64,000 bases of DNA, from positions 22,396 to 86,395 of the forward strand of contig NZ_CBVI010000077.1 in the NCBI RefSeq assembly GCF_000513195.1, read 5' to 3'. Each line of letters begins with the position of its first letter. The first letter of the stretch is position 1. The stretch comes from Bacteroides timonensis. GTDB lineage: Bacteria; Bacteroidota; Bacteroidia; Bacteroidales; Bacteroidaceae. Of this stretch, positions 36,470 to 46,609 are shown piece by piece. Position numbers and translations under genes: made by a program. The notes under the pieces were generated by a model that did no database searches, was not told where the DNA came from, and saw only the letters and a list, made by a program, of their open reading frames with translations.

Positions 36470-37786
36470 TTAATTGGGTACCGCACGAATATTGTCAATC
36501 TTTATAAGAGGAGTACAATCGGTACCACTGATACCACCGCCCACAACGAAGAGCACAAGGCTAGCAAAATCGGTTTTCTTAAGTGCACCGGTAGCTATTC
36601 CGCCTTCAAACGCATAGACAAACTCAGTGGCAATGGGCAGAGTCACAGTAATCCACTTGCCGTTGGTGTGATAAGATCCTGAAGCAGTCCAAGGACGATA
36701 CAGCGCACGCGGCAATTCACTGTTCTGGAAGTAAGTATTGTTAGGGCCGGGTACAGCATTACCGTAAATATCAGTACCGGCATTTCCCAGCGTCACCTTA
36801 TCGGTACCGGCAAAGATAACTTGCAATGCACCGGCACCCCAAGCATATTCAGCAGGTATACACATCTCAAACTTAATGGCCATATTCTTGAAATCATTGA
36901 AGTCTACAAGATCGAACAAACGGATACCGTCTGCCGGATAATCAGTAGGCGTACTCCAGTCGCCAGGCCAATACTCGAATGCAAACTTGCCGTCATTCCA
37001 TGGGCCTTCGGCAGCCATCAGAGTTGCACCATCACCCAGCATGATATAGTTACCGGAAGGCGCGTCTGCATCTGTTTCAATAGGAACATTATGCCATCCA
37101 TGGTTACCGAGTCCGGTTATGCCGTCAAAGTCAAACATAAGCCCGCGCGACTCCCGATAGTGAAACACTGATTTCGTTGCACCGTAAACGGTTTCTACAG
37201 TCACAGCACTTTCTGTTGCACCTTCAGGCACTACTACATCAATAGCAGTCTTTGTAAAGTGGTCAATGACAGCTGGTATTTCGCCGAATTTAACGCTTAG
37301 CGGCACATTGGGATCGTCAATAAAATAATCTCCGTTAATAGTTACGACACTTCCCACAGGAGCGTACTCAAACGACATGGTTCTCACCGTAGGGGCAGGA
37401 ACGCTAACATGAAAGTCGTAAGTTACCGTATCATTGCTGCAATTCACCATATATATCTTATCGGACACCACCCCAGGTATGGTATTAGGGATATCCACGA
37501 GCAGCGTGCTGCCAGTGATATAACTGGTGTTAAGCGTAGCTTCCTGGTCATTGAAGTAAAGGCGACGTATGCTGGTAAGGTTATTACCTACCATACAAAT
37601 CGTGTTTCCCATATATCCGCTTACAATCAGAGAGTCTGAAGACGCGGCATAGGGCAAACGGATATAACTCACCTCAGGAAGTCCGCCCGTATTTTCGAAT
37701 GCATCAGGCTGATCTTCGCAGGCTGTGAATGCCAGCGTTGCAACAGTCAAGCATATCATCCATTTAAAATATCTCTTGATTTTCAT
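36470..37786 (-). CDS. surface glycan-binding protein, lipoprotein
   Basis: 438 residues from the ATG at 37786, which has AAAGGA before it; an upstream ATG at 37813 is less likely. Lipobox FTAC gives Cys23. The N-terminal half has IPT-like folds (GNTICMVGNNLTSIRRLYF, GSVVTINGDYF). The C-terminal 230 residues (GLMFDFDGITGLGNHGWHNV to IKIDNIRAVPN) form a beta-sandwich typical of Bacteroides glycan-binding surface proteins. It follows susD at 35 bp. Mannan is the expected ligand. Confidence 0.87.
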   Translation of the reverse strand: MKIKRYFKWMICLTVATLAFTACEDQPDAFENTGGLPEVSYIRLPYAASSDSLIVSGYMGNTICMVGNNLTSIRRLYFNDQEATLNTSYITGSTLLVDIPNTIPGVVSDKIYMVNCSNDTVTYDFHVSVPAPTVRTMSFEYAPVGSVVTINGDYFIDDPNVPLSVKFGEIPAVIDHFTKTAIDVVVPEGATESAVTVETVYGATKSVFHYRESRGLMFDFDGITGLGNHGWHNVPIETDADAPSGNYIMLGDGATLMAAEGPWNDGKFAFEYWPGDWSTPTDYPADGIRLFDLVDFNDFKNMAIKFEMCIPAEYAWGAGALQVIFAGTDKVTLGNAGTDIYGNAVPGPNNTYFQNSELPRALYRPWTASGSYHTNGKWITVTLPIATEFVYAFEGGIATGALKKTDFASLVLFVVGGGISGTDCTPLIKIDNIRAVPN

Positions 37787-37821
37787 ATTTTTTCCTTTTA
37801 ATATAGTTGTCATTTACACAA

Positions 37822-39555
37822 TTAATATGAGAAAGTGGCACGAACATCCACATGTTGTGCATCTTCCATAAGATGAGGATTGAAGACTACATCATCCGAG
37901 GGGAGCGGCAGCGTGAATACTGAAGCCGTTACGTTCGGTTTAGCAGTATCTGTTTCATAAAGCATTTCCTCAGGATTCACAATCCATTGGGTAGGATCTT
38001 CATAATAAGCTTTATAGAGACCTCCTAAACCATAGTAACCGTTACGGCGCTGATTCTGCAAAGTCTGTATAGCCTTATCCATATTGTAATATGACATACG
38101 CACGAAGTCGAACCAATAGTCACCCTCGAAAGCCAATTCCAGACGACGCTCTTTCAATACATCATCAAGCGTAATGGAGACCGGACGTTCGTAAGAACTT
38201 ACAGCACGATGACGAACGGCATAGAAAGCGTCGATAGCACTTACATCGGTGGTGGAGGTGGCATTACCTATCACGGCTTCCGCATACACTAAATAAACGT
38301 CTGCCAAACGAAGCACATGTGTGCTGAGACTGCTTGTCTGCTGTTCGGCAGCGATGCCGAATGTCTTCTTATGGTCTTCGTTGTTGCCATAAAGATGTTT
38401 TGCGATATTGGCACCGGTTGCAGAACTGAGTCCTACATTGGAACCGGGCGCATAGCTCTTGTCATAAAGAAATTGCAAATAGTCAAATCCACCCTTATCC
38501 TGCCACCAATAACTGTACTTATCTCCCGGCATCATCATAGTTGCCTTGCGACGTGTGTCCGGGTTGATGCGCTGAGCAGGATTACCGAGTGGAGAAACTT
38601 CGAAAGCATCTTGCAGGTCGGTAGACGGAGCCGTCCAGTCACCCCAGCTCGAATAGATGTCGAAACCGCTCATTGCAAGTTCCGATGTCAGACAGTTACC
38701 ACAAGTATAAACCAGTTGCTCAGCACTCCATCTCCAGCCAAAAAGGCTTTCAGCGCAGTTATTGTTCTCCCCTTTGAAGATGTCTTCATAATTCGTCATC
38801 AGCTCTTTTCCTGAATTATCTATCACATCTTTGGCGTAACGTGCAGCATTGGTCAAATCATCGGTATTGCGTTGACCGCTACCACCGGCTTCAACACCCG
38901 ACTTCGTGAGATAGACCTTAGCAAGCAACCCTTTAGCCCCCCACTTATCTACCCTACCAGGATCATTACGCTCTGGCAACAACTCAATGGCTTTCTCAAG
39001 CGTCATCACGATATATTCGTATAAATCACCTTTCTGCACCTTATATTTATCATTATAACTCCCGTCGCCTATTTCACTACTGTTATCATGAACAATGGGC
39101 ACTTCGCCAAAAATACGCACCAAATAGAAATAAGCCATAGCCTTCCAGGCAAGGCATTCTCCCATGCAAGTGTTCTTCACGGTTTCCGAAGCATTAGCCG
39201 ACTTCAAGCGATTATAGATAACGTTTGCCTGCGCATTAACCGCCCAAAGCGACTCTGACGTACTCTTTATATCCGGATCACTTCCGTTAACGTTAAGTGA
39301 CAGGTAGGGACTGCCTCCCATATAGATGTTACCCGCCATCACTTCAGGAATTTTATAGAAGCCACGACTCAGGAAATCATACCAAGGAACATTATATAGA
39401 GAAAGTACACCCGCTTTACACTGCTCATCATTCTGATAATAATTAGAGTCATTGTAGCTGTCTTCTGCTGGACGGTCCAGAAAATCCTCACACGAAGTGA
39501 TGGATAGTCCAAACAACATCGCTAATGCTATATATTTGATATTTGATAGTTTCAT
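37822..39555 (-). CDS. susD: SusD-family glycan-binding lipoprotein
   Basis: A 577-residue SusD homologue with lipobox ITSC (Cys22), the EDFLDRPAEDSY start common to the family, TPR-like helices and the C-terminal RagB/SusD domain (LADVYLVYAEAVIGNA, DDVLKERRLELAFEGDYWFD). It forms the lid of the SusC importer. It starts 22 bp after the susC stop. Confidence 0.96.
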   Translation of the reverse strand: MKLSNIKYIALAMLFGLSITSCEDFLDRPAEDSYNDSNYYQNDEQCKAGVLSLYNVPWYDFLSRGFYKIPEVMAGNIYMGGSPYLSLNVNGSDPDIKSTSESLWAVNAQANVIYNRLKSANASETVKNTCMGECLAWKAMAYFYLVRIFGEVPIVHDNSSEIGDGSYNDKYKVQKGDLYEYIVMTLEKAIELLPERNDPGRVDKWGAKGLLAKVYLTKSGVEAGGSGQRNTDDLTNAARYAKDVIDNSGKELMTNYEDIFKGENNNCAESLFGWRWSAEQLVYTCGNCLTSELAMSGFDIYSSWGDWTAPSTDLQDAFEVSPLGNPAQRINPDTRRKATMMMPGDKYSYWWQDKGGFDYLQFLYDKSYAPGSNVGLSSATGANIAKHLYGNNEDHKKTFGIAAEQQTSSLSTHVLRLADVYLVYAEAVIGNATSTTDVSAIDAFYAVRHRAVSSYERPVSITLDDVLKERRLELAFEGDYWFDFVRMSYYNMDKAIQTLQNQRRNGYYGLGGLYKAYYEDPTQWIVNPEEMLYETDTAKPNVTASVFTLPLPSDDVVFNPHLMEDAQHVDVRATFSY

Positions 39556-39577
39556 AATGATATATCTGTTAATTGAG

Positions 39578-42500
39578 TTAGAAAGTTAAGCTTAGTCCGA
39601 ATGAATAAGTAGTGGGCGATGGATAACGTCCGAAGTCCATACCGTAAACATTGACATTCTGAGTGTTTACACCAATTTCAGGATCATATCCATCATAACC
39701 AGTTATGGTTAGCAGATTTTGTATGTTCATGTAAACACGAAGGTTCTCTACACCAATTGTTTTAATCCATTTCTTGGGGAATGTATATCCAAAAGCAATA
39801 TTCTTTAAACGGATATATGAACCGTCTTCGATATAGCGGTCGCTGATACGATCATTATCGTTCGGGTCTCCAATAGCGGCACGCGGAAGCGAAGCTGAGG
39901 GATTGGCAACTCTCACATTCTCGATGTGATCGTACCACTGAGTACCATCAGCATACACCACAGTTGCGTCAATAGGCTCAAGACGCGCACGATTCACGAC
40001 GTCAGCAAGCTGGTTACTCCAAGCACCACTCATAGAAGTCATCTTCATCTTCAAGTAGTTATAAACCTTGTTTCCATAAGAACCATTGATAAAGATTGAA
40101 AGATCAAAGCCTTTGTAGCGGAAAGTATTCGTCCAGCCAAACGTAAAGTCGGGCATCGGAGAGCCGATGTTAGTTTTGTCATACTCATTGATAACACCAT
40201 CAGGTTTACCGTCGGGGCCACTCAGGTCTTTATACTTCACATCACCAACCCATACCGTCTGCGAACGATTGAACACACCATCTGCCGGATATTTTTCCGG
40301 TTTCGGGGAGTTCTGTATGTCTTCCAGATTCTGATAGATACCATCTGTGACATATCCATAAAAGTTGTAGAGACTTTCTCCGATAGTAGTCATACTTACC
40401 ACATCGTTCCACTGACCATAACCTACAATGGCTGCGTTAGCTGTATTGTTCAGCGCCAAGAGTTTATTCTTGTTCCAAGATATCTGGAAATTGCTATCCC
40501 ATTCAAATGTTCCTACTATAGGGTGAGTATTGACAGCAAGCTCGAAACCTGTGTTACGGATGTGCCCATAGTTGCCCCAGGGAGCCGATAGTCTAGAACT
40601 AGCATTTCCACCTGTTCCCATATAAGAGGGTAACTGCATTTCCATCAACATATTCTTCGATTCCTTCTGATACCAATCGGCAGTGATGTTGATGCGGTCA
40701 TTGAAGAATCCAAGGTCAAGTCCGATGTTCCATTGTTCCTGACTTTCCCACTGGATGTCAAGATTAGGAATGTTTGACGGACGATAACCCTGTCCAAGAG
40801 AGGTATAAACCTGTCTCATACTTGTGCCCCATTTGTAACTGCCAATGCCTGAGTTACCAGTTTGTCCCCAACCGACACGTACCTTACCGTTGCTGACAAC
40901 CTTCTTCAACGGCTCGAAGAATTTTTCATTTGAGAAACGCCAAGAAGCAGCAAACGAATGGAAGCCCGCCCAGCGGTTATTAGGGCCAAAATTGGAATTA
41001 CCATCGTAACGATAGGTATAAGTTGCCAGATAACGGTCACTATAATTATAATTCAAACGGGCAAAGAATGAAGCCATCGCCGAACTGCCAAAAGCAGAAC
41101 CAATCGTTTTATTGTCGGCTCCCAGTTGAGGGTTATGAACAGCATCGGAAGGTAGATTCGTACTGGACACGGCAGCGTAGTCCCATTTACTCTCCCAACA
41201 TTCTTGTCCCAACATGGCAGTCAGACTATGTTTACCAAATGTATTATTATATGTAACGTAGTTCTTAATTTGCCAAAAAGTTGAACTATTCTTCTGCATA
41301 CTGCTACTATTACTCTGTTTCCAAGTACCTAAATCAATAATCGGCCTATAGACATCAGCCTTGCTGGAACTGATATCATAACCAACTTCGGCACGCCAAG
41401 TCAAATTCTTGATAGGAGAAATCTCTGCATATATGTTACCCGTCAGCTTCTTACGGTTCAGTTTATTAGAATTCTCCATGGCCAAAGCGATAGGGTTACG
41501 CGAAGTATAATTCTCGCGGACTACCGTCGCATAGCTGCCATCCATATTATAGATAGGTACATCCGGCAATGAAGTCATGGCAAAATTGATAATACCTTCC
41601 TCACCTTCGGCAAGCTTCAAGTCATCATTCGTGTCGGAGAATGTTGCGCTAAGCCCTAACTTCAACCATTTTTTGAGTTGAGCATCGAGATTGGTACGCA
41701 CTGACAAACGATTGAAGTTTGAGCCAATCAACGTACCTTCCTGATCCATATATCCGGCAGAAACATAATACTGAATCTTTTCTGTGCCTCCTTGTGCTCC
41801 AATCTGATGTTGGTGCTGGAAAGCTGTTTGAAAAATCGCATCTTGCCAATTGGTGCCCACGCCAAGTAGAGATGGGTCAGAATAATATGCACTCTCTTTC
41901 AAACCACCATCAAACGTTTTTGTAAAATCATTGTAATAGTCAGCATATTCACGCAAGTTCATCAGGTCAAGACGTTTCGTCTGGCGCTGCATAGCTACCA
42001 TACCATCATAGGTAAATTTAGCTTCACCTGCCTTACCGCGTTTGGTAGTGATAAGCACTACACCATTGGCACCTTGAGCGCCATAGATAGCTGTGGCCGA
42101 AGCATCTTTCAATATTTCCATGCTGACGATATCTGCGGGATTAATCGTGGAAAGCGGAGATATAGTAGAGACTGTACCGTTACCCAACGCATCGCCAAAA
42201 CCATAATCACCACCGCTTTGTCCGCCCCCCTGTACTATCACACCATCTACTACATACAGCGGTTCAGCATTGGCATTGATTGTAGCTTGTCCGCGTACGC
42301 GAATAGAAGAAGAAGAGCCCGGCGCACCCGAAGTCTGCACCGCCGTAACACCAGCGGCACGTCCCTGCAATGATTGATCAAGATTGGTAATAATAGAGCC
42401 TTTGATAGCATCTTCGCCCATAGATACCGACGCACCTGAAAGGTCACTCTTTTTCATTGTACCATAGCCTACAACGACCACTTCATCCAGAAGTTCCGAG

Positions 42501-42793
42501 TCTTCTTTCATTACCACATTCACAACTTTTTGTCCCGGCTTCAAGGTAATTTCCTGCTGCTTATATCCAATACAGGAAATTACCAGAACATCTTTACCGG
42601 TCGGAACACTCACACTAAATTTCCCATTTACGTCCGCTATAGAACCGGTACCGGTTCCTTTTACCAGAACATTGGCGCCAATCAGAGGGGAACCATCCGT
42701 ACCGTCAGTAATTGTACCGGTAACTGTGGTCTGTTGGGCCATCACATGACAGCTCAGGAAGAGCGTCATCAGAAACAACATAAAGTTCTTCAT
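39578..42793 (-). CDS. susC: SusC-family TonB-dependent receptor of the mannan locus
   Basis: A 1071-residue outer-membrane importer: signal peptide to about HVMAQ, carboxypeptidase-like beta domain (22-105), TonB box region (ELLDEVVVVGYGTMKKSDL), plug (IRVRGQATINANAEPLYVVD), then the barrel. First gene of the capture operon SusC-SusD-SGBP-SGBP-GH26. A TTTG/TAnnTTTG promoter and a 12-bp dyad lie upstream. Confidence 0.96.
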   Translation of the reverse strand: MKNFMLFLMTLFLSCHVMAQQTTVTGTITDGTDGSPLIGANVLVKGTGTGSIADVNGKFSVSVPTGKDVLVISCIGYKQQEITLKPGQKVVNVVMKEDSELLDEVVVVGYGTMKKSDLSGASVSMGEDAIKGSIITNLDQSLQGRAAGVTAVQTSGAPGSSSSIRVRGQATINANAEPLYVVDGVIVQGGGQSGGDYGFGDALGNGTVSTISPLSTINPADIVSMEILKDASATAIYGAQGANGVVLITTKRGKAGEAKFTYDGMVAMQRQTKRLDLMNLREYADYYNDFTKTFDGGLKESAYYSDPSLLGVGTNWQDAIFQTAFQHQHQIGAQGGTEKIQYYVSAGYMDQEGTLIGSNFNRLSVRTNLDAQLKKWLKLGLSATFSDTNDDLKLAEGEEGIINFAMTSLPDVPIYNMDGSYATVVRENYTSRNPIALAMENSNKLNRKKLTGNIYAEISPIKNLTWRAEVGYDISSSKADVYRPIIDLGTWKQSNSSSMQKNSSTFWQIKNYVTYNNTFGKHSLTAMLGQECWESKWDYAAVSSTNLPSDAVHNPQLGADNKTIGSAFGSSAMASFFARLNYNYSDRYLATYTYRYDGNSNFGPNNRWAGFHSFAASWRFSNEKFFEPLKKVVSNGKVRVGWGQTGNSGIGSYKWGTSMRQVYTSLGQGYRPSNIPNLDIQWESQEQWNIGLDLGFFNDRINITADWYQKESKNMLMEMQLPSYMGTGGNASSRLSAPWGNYGHIRNTGFELAVNTHPIVGTFEWDSNFQISWNKNKLLALNNTANAAIVGYGQWNDVVSMTTIGESLYNFYGYVTDGIYQNLEDIQNSPKPEKYPADGVFNRSQTVWVGDVKYKDLSGPDGKPDGVINEYDKTNIGSPMPDFTFGWTNTFRYKGFDLSIFINGSYGNKVYNYLKMKMTSMSGAWSNQLADVVNRARLEPIDATVVYADGTQWYDHIENVRVANPSASLPRAAIGDPNDNDRISDRYIEDGSYIRLKNIAFGYTFPKKWIKTIGVENLRVYMNIQNLLTITGYDGYDPEIGVNTQNVNVYGMDFGRYPSPTTYSFGLSLTF

Positions 42794-42834
42794 ACTATAA
42801 TTATTAGATTTAATATGTCACAAATCTTTCACGA

Positions 42835-42866
42835 CAAAGGTAGATGATATCAGTGGCGCAAACAAA
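42835..42866 (-). promoter_or_regulatory. candidate promoter of the mannan SusC operon
   Basis: On the minus strand TACCTTTG (42835-42842) matches TAnnTTTG. TTTG at 42863-42866, 20 bp upstream, matches the -33 element. Initiation near 42828 gives a leader of about 35 nt. Confidence 0.65.
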
Positions 42867-42879
42867 TACAATTTTATCT

Positions 42880-42919
42880 GGAACTAATACTATATTTACA
42901 AAATAACAGTATCAGTTCC
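42880..42919. promoter_or_regulatory. 12-bp dyad just upstream of the SusC promoter, candidate operator
   Basis: GGAACTAATACT (42880-42891) faces AGTATCAGTTCC (42908-42919), one mismatch in 12 bp, centre about 35 bp upstream of the -33 element. It could bind the locus regulator. It lies 38 bp after the GH5_2 stop, so a role as terminator hairpin for that operon is the alternative. Confidence 0.55.
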
Positions 42920-42956
42920 ATACCCTTGCTTTAATGTCTGAATTGATTATATGATT

Positions 42957-43940
42957 CTATTTTTTCTGTAGTCCATCGCGTACTATCTGCCCCCATTCCT
43001 TCATATCCTGATCAGCCCAATCGCCATCAGAAGAAGCTGAGGGGAGAAGCATCGAGCAAGTCTCATTCTTATCCGAAACAGACCATGCTACCCAACTTAT
43101 GGAACGTTGCTGCATCCAGTCCAGCCAGTTTTGCCACTCTTCTTTATTTACTGCACCGTCGCCACTGGCCTCCATACCGGCACATTCGGATATGAATATT
43201 GGAAGCCCTTTGCTCAAAGCATAGTCTGTACGGTCACGCAACCATTGTCCGTGAGTATTGGCATAAAAGTGAACAGTATACATTATATTATTATAGCCGG
43301 TAATAGGATCATCTGCCGCTAGGTGAATATCCTGATCCCAATGCGGACAACCTACCAGAATAACAGCCTCTGGTTCTATGGCACGGATGGTTTTGATAAT
43401 TTCGACAGAATAAGCCTTCACTTGTTCCCAACTATCTTCCACCGGTTCATTAAACACTTCATAAATCACATTAGGGACACCCTTATAACGAGTTGCCATT
43501 TGTGCAAAGAATTCCTTGGCTTCTTCCTGACGCAGATTATGGCTATGCCAGTCAATGATTGCATAAACATTATTTTCAATAGCCGCATCCACTACTGTCG
43601 TGACACACTTAATGCCAAACTCCGGCTTGTACACATAGCAGGCACTATCCAAGTCCACTCCCATAGAAGCTCGAAGCACCTCCGCACCCCAATCTCCTGA
43701 AAGATAAGCTACGGTAGAAGCATTATAGAAACGAGGCCAAAACTGATGCCACCCATAACTAACACCTTTCAGTACAACCGTATCGCCCTGTTCATTCATC
43801 AATTGCGTACCAGTCACACACAGACGGGGCAACTGCTTTGCAGCACCTTCCTGATTTGCTTTTTTAGACGCACCTGCCCCACACCCAAACATTGCGGTCA
43901 GCAGACAAACGGCCAACAAACTTTTCCAGATATTCATCAT
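42957..43940 (-). CDS. GH5 (subfamily 2-like) endoglucanase/mannanase, lipoprotein
   Basis: A 327-residue lipoprotein (FGC, Cys20). The GH5 barrel has acid/base Glu165 (YEVFNEPVED) and nucleophile Glu252 (PIFISECAG), where many GH5_2 members have TEWG. The layout (GWHQFWPRFYN, IIDWHSH, ISWVAWSVSDK) is that of subfamily 2 endo-beta-1,4-glucanases. In a mannan locus it may cut glucomannan at glucose residues. One base separates it from the upstream GH5_7 gene. Confidence 0.88.
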   Translation of the reverse strand: MMNIWKSLLAVCLLTAMFGCGAGASKKANQEGAAKQLPRLCVTGTQLMNEQGDTVVLKGVSYGWHQFWPRFYNASTVAYLSGDWGAEVLRASMGVDLDSACYVYKPEFGIKCVTTVVDAAIENNVYAIIDWHSHNLRQEEAKEFFAQMATRYKGVPNVIYEVFNEPVEDSWEQVKAYSVEIIKTIRAIEPEAVILVGCPHWDQDIHLAADDPITGYNNIMYTVHFYANTHGQWLRDRTDYALSKGLPIFISECAGMEASGDGAVNKEEWQNWLDWMQQRSISWVAWSVSDKNETCSMLLPSASSDGDWADQDMKEWGQIVRDGLQKK

Positions 43941-43941
43941 A

Positions 43942-45228
43942 TTATTTCAATTTTGCATTTTCAGTTTTTATAATCTCAACAGTAGTATCCGTTGCGAAAA
44001 CAGAATTCAACCCCTGCTCTTCCTGAGCCGGATCTCCGGTGTAATCATCTCCCTTTTCCCAATAGATATGGTCGGGATTCTGTTCAGCAAAACCACCCCA
44101 TGCCCAAAAGTTACATCCGGCAAAAAGTCCGCCGTTCTCCCGATCCTGACGAATCAAATCAAATACATATTGATAATACTCATCACGAACTTCTGTCGAA
44201 GTGCTTTTAGAAAAACGAAAACCATCACGAGGGAAGCCAAATTCTTCAAGTACCACAGGCTTCTTATATTTCTGCGCAACCACCATGTGATCATTAATAT
44301 ATTTCTTCGTATTCTCCTTAGCTCGCGGAAGAAGTTCTTTCAAACTATCAGCTTTTACCCATCCCCAGTTATAAGGCCAAATATGGATATTCAGATAGTC
44401 AATATTCGGATCTGCATGCACTCTTTCATATAATGCAATGTCCCCCTCACATCCCGCAGCACCTTCACTTCCCGAAGAAACCATGTGATTGGAATCAAGT
44501 GACTTAATAAGAGCGGCAACATCTGCCATCCATTTAGCGAAAGGCTCCTTGTTTTCATCGGAAAAAGCGCGAGGCTCATTGCCTATCTGCCAGGACATAA
44601 GCGTTGGATCATCCACATATTTTATCTGATTATACCTATTTGTTCTTGTGACGATGTCTTTGACATAATTGGCAAACAACACCTTCGCGCTATCCGATTG
44701 CTGAAATTGTTTCACGTACTCCATATAGGCAGGCCAGCCGTCTATTGCAGGCACTACAGCCTTACCGTGTCCCGACCATTGCAGATATACAGAATAACCA
44801 CCACTCCACTCCCAGGAGTTATTCAAATAAAGTACGGCGGTCATATCCCGTTTGCGCAATTCATTCATGAAGTAATCCAATCCGGCTAAAATAGTATCAT
44901 TATACACACCGGGAGCTATTTGCAGAGAAGGTTGCACACGGGTTTTCACACCATTTTCACCGTCCGCACCTACCAATACACGCAAATTATTAATACCGAT
45001 ACTTTTCAGAAAATCCAATTCTTTATGCAGGCGTTCACGATCGCCTCCTTCACCTTCGGAACCAAGAATGGCACCGTACCAGAAATTGGTACCTACATAA
45101 TAATAGGGTTTTCCATTACGGATGAACTGTCCGTTCGCATTCACATGAACGAATGAGTTTTCAATAGGTTTAGGAGTACATGCACCCAAAAAGGATAAAA
45201 GAAGAGTCAATAAGAATAAGTGTCTCAT
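43942..45228 (-). CDS. GH5_7-type beta-mannanase, lipoprotein
   Basis: 428 residues from the ATG at 45228; a longer frame starting at 45321 would overlap the esterase gene and hide the signal peptide. Lipobox LGAC gives Cys17. Catalytic Glu218 (WQIGNEPRAF) and Glu329 (VVLEEFGFPRD) and the segment NFWYGAILGS are typical of GH5_7 endo-beta-1,4-mannanases. Between a CE7-type esterase and a GH5_2 enzyme, in the same operon. Confidence 0.9.
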   Translation of the reverse strand: MRHLFLLTLLLSFLGACTPKPIENSFVHVNANGQFIRNGKPYYYVGTNFWYGAILGSEGEGGDRERLHKELDFLKSIGINNLRVLVGADGENGVKTRVQPSLQIAPGVYNDTILAGLDYFMNELRKRDMTAVLYLNNSWEWSGGYSVYLQWSGHGKAVVPAIDGWPAYMEYVKQFQQSDSAKVLFANYVKDIVTRTNRYNQIKYVDDPTLMSWQIGNEPRAFSDENKEPFAKWMADVAALIKSLDSNHMVSSGSEGAAGCEGDIALYERVHADPNIDYLNIHIWPYNWGWVKADSLKELLPRAKENTKKYINDHMVVAQKYKKPVVLEEFGFPRDGFRFSKSTSTEVRDEYYQYVFDLIRQDRENGGLFAGCNFWAWGGFAEQNPDHIYWEKGDDYTGDPAQEEQGLNSVFATDTTVEIIKTENAKLK

Positions 45229-45254
45229 ATTATCAGGTTTTAGTAACAATTTTA

Positions 45255-46538
45255 TCATTTCCCTATTCCCAACTGTTTCCACAGCCATGCCAGCCATTCG
45301 TCCCATTGTTCCTGATACCAATAATGACCTGTTTCAAGATATGGATGGAGTTCTTTTGGAGAAGTCACCGCATTATAAGCGGCATACATGGAAGTCGGCG
45401 GACAAACATCATCATTATATCCCCAACTGAACCAACCGGGTACTGTAAGACAACGGGCAAAGTTAGCCGTATCATAATAACGCACCACTTCCAGTTCTTT
45501 AGCATCGGGAGCACCATAATAATAGAAATAATGCGGCCAGCCACAAGCACGTTTCTTCATAAAGGCTTCATGGTCGCACAGTGCCGGATGAACGGCAGCA
45601 AAGAAAGTGACGCGCGGATCAAAGGCCGCCGTCATCACAGATAGTGCCCCACCCTGGCTGGAGCCCGTCACACCAAGTGCCTGCCCGTTATATTGCGGCA
45701 ATTCACAGATGAAATCAACCGCACGTAAAGCGCCGATAATCACCCGGTGATAATAGAAATTCCTCAAATCATTCCGGCAGAAAGTCCAGTAACCATTCAA
45801 TGCACCATTCATCAGATTATCATAAAAAGATTGCTCCATAGTAACGGGAATACCATGGATGCCAACTTCCAATGTGATTGCACCTTGTTCCGCTGTATAA
45901 ACATCTCCGGCATACGGACGTATACCTGCACCGGGTACACGCAACAGAGCCGGATACTTACCTTCTTTTTTCGGTACACAAAGGACACCGTAGAAACGGG
46001 AACCCCAACGATCTGTTTGAAAGCTGACATGATAGACATTGACTGTCGCAGTACATCGTTCGGGAAGCAGAGTCATCAAGGGTTGAAGCGATGTCCGGCG
46101 GGCGCCTTCCAGCTCTTTCGCCCAAAATTCACGAAAATCCGCGGGAAACTCCGTAATAGGCTGCAATTGTTCGGGAGCATAAGCAGCGGTCGCCAATCCT
46201 TCGTATTTACGATCACCTACGTGTGCCGTCACTTTGCAACGCAGAAATCCGGATGTCTTCATCGTCCCTTGCAACTTTAATTCACCATTCTTCAGCAATA
46301 CACCTTTCTTGACTTCGGTAGGGTACATCTCCGGCCCCAGCTCATAATCCACCGTCACATTCTGCAAAAGATTCTGAGCTTTCAGCACTCTCACGGTAAA
46401 TGTACATTTGTCATTCAAACGATAATTCCAATCGGTATGATCAGGAGAAACCATTACACGGATTTCATTACCGCGTATCTGCGCTGTTGCAGCAAGCATA
46501 CACAACAGACATCCAAAAAGAAGTGATATTTTTCTCAT
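45255..46538 (-). CDS. acetyl xylan esterase-type (CE7/AXE1) carbohydrate esterase
   Basis: 427 residues with a signal peptide (to about ATAQ) and an extra N-terminal beta domain (about 25-120) before the alpha/beta-hydrolase. Ser294 in GVTGSSQGG is the nucleophile; the acid lies in WGYNDDVCPP and the base in LETGHYW. CE7 enzymes remove acetyl groups from xylo- and other oligosaccharides. Here it would open acetylated galactoglucomannan to the GH5 enzymes. First gene of the CE7-GH5_7-GH5_2 operon. Confidence 0.88.
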   Translation of the reverse strand: MRKISLLFGCLLCMLAATAQIRGNEIRVMVSPDHTDWNYRLNDKCTFTVRVLKAQNLLQNVTVDYELGPEMYPTEVKKGVLLKNGELKLQGTMKTSGFLRCKVTAHVGDRKYEGLATAAYAPEQLQPITEFPADFREFWAKELEGARRTSLQPLMTLLPERCTATVNVYHVSFQTDRWGSRFYGVLCVPKKEGKYPALLRVPGAGIRPYAGDVYTAEQGAITLEVGIHGIPVTMEQSFYDNLMNGALNGYWTFCRNDLRNFYYHRVIIGALRAVDFICELPQYNGQALGVTGSSQGGALSVMTAAFDPRVTFFAAVHPALCDHEAFMKKRACGWPHYFYYYGAPDAKELEVVRYYDTANFARCLTVPGWFSWGYNDDVCPPTSMYAAYNAVTSPKELHPYLETGHYWYQEQWDEWLAWLWKQLGIGK

Positions 46539-46609
46539 GGTAGAAAACTAAGATTTGTTCGTTGTTGCAAATGTACGTGGTTTCGAAGAATAATAATGAT
46601 ACAATATTA

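Noticed and set aside
45229..45321. Longer start for the GH5_7 gene
   Set aside because: It would overlap the esterase gene and place the lipoprotein signal 31 residues inside the protein.
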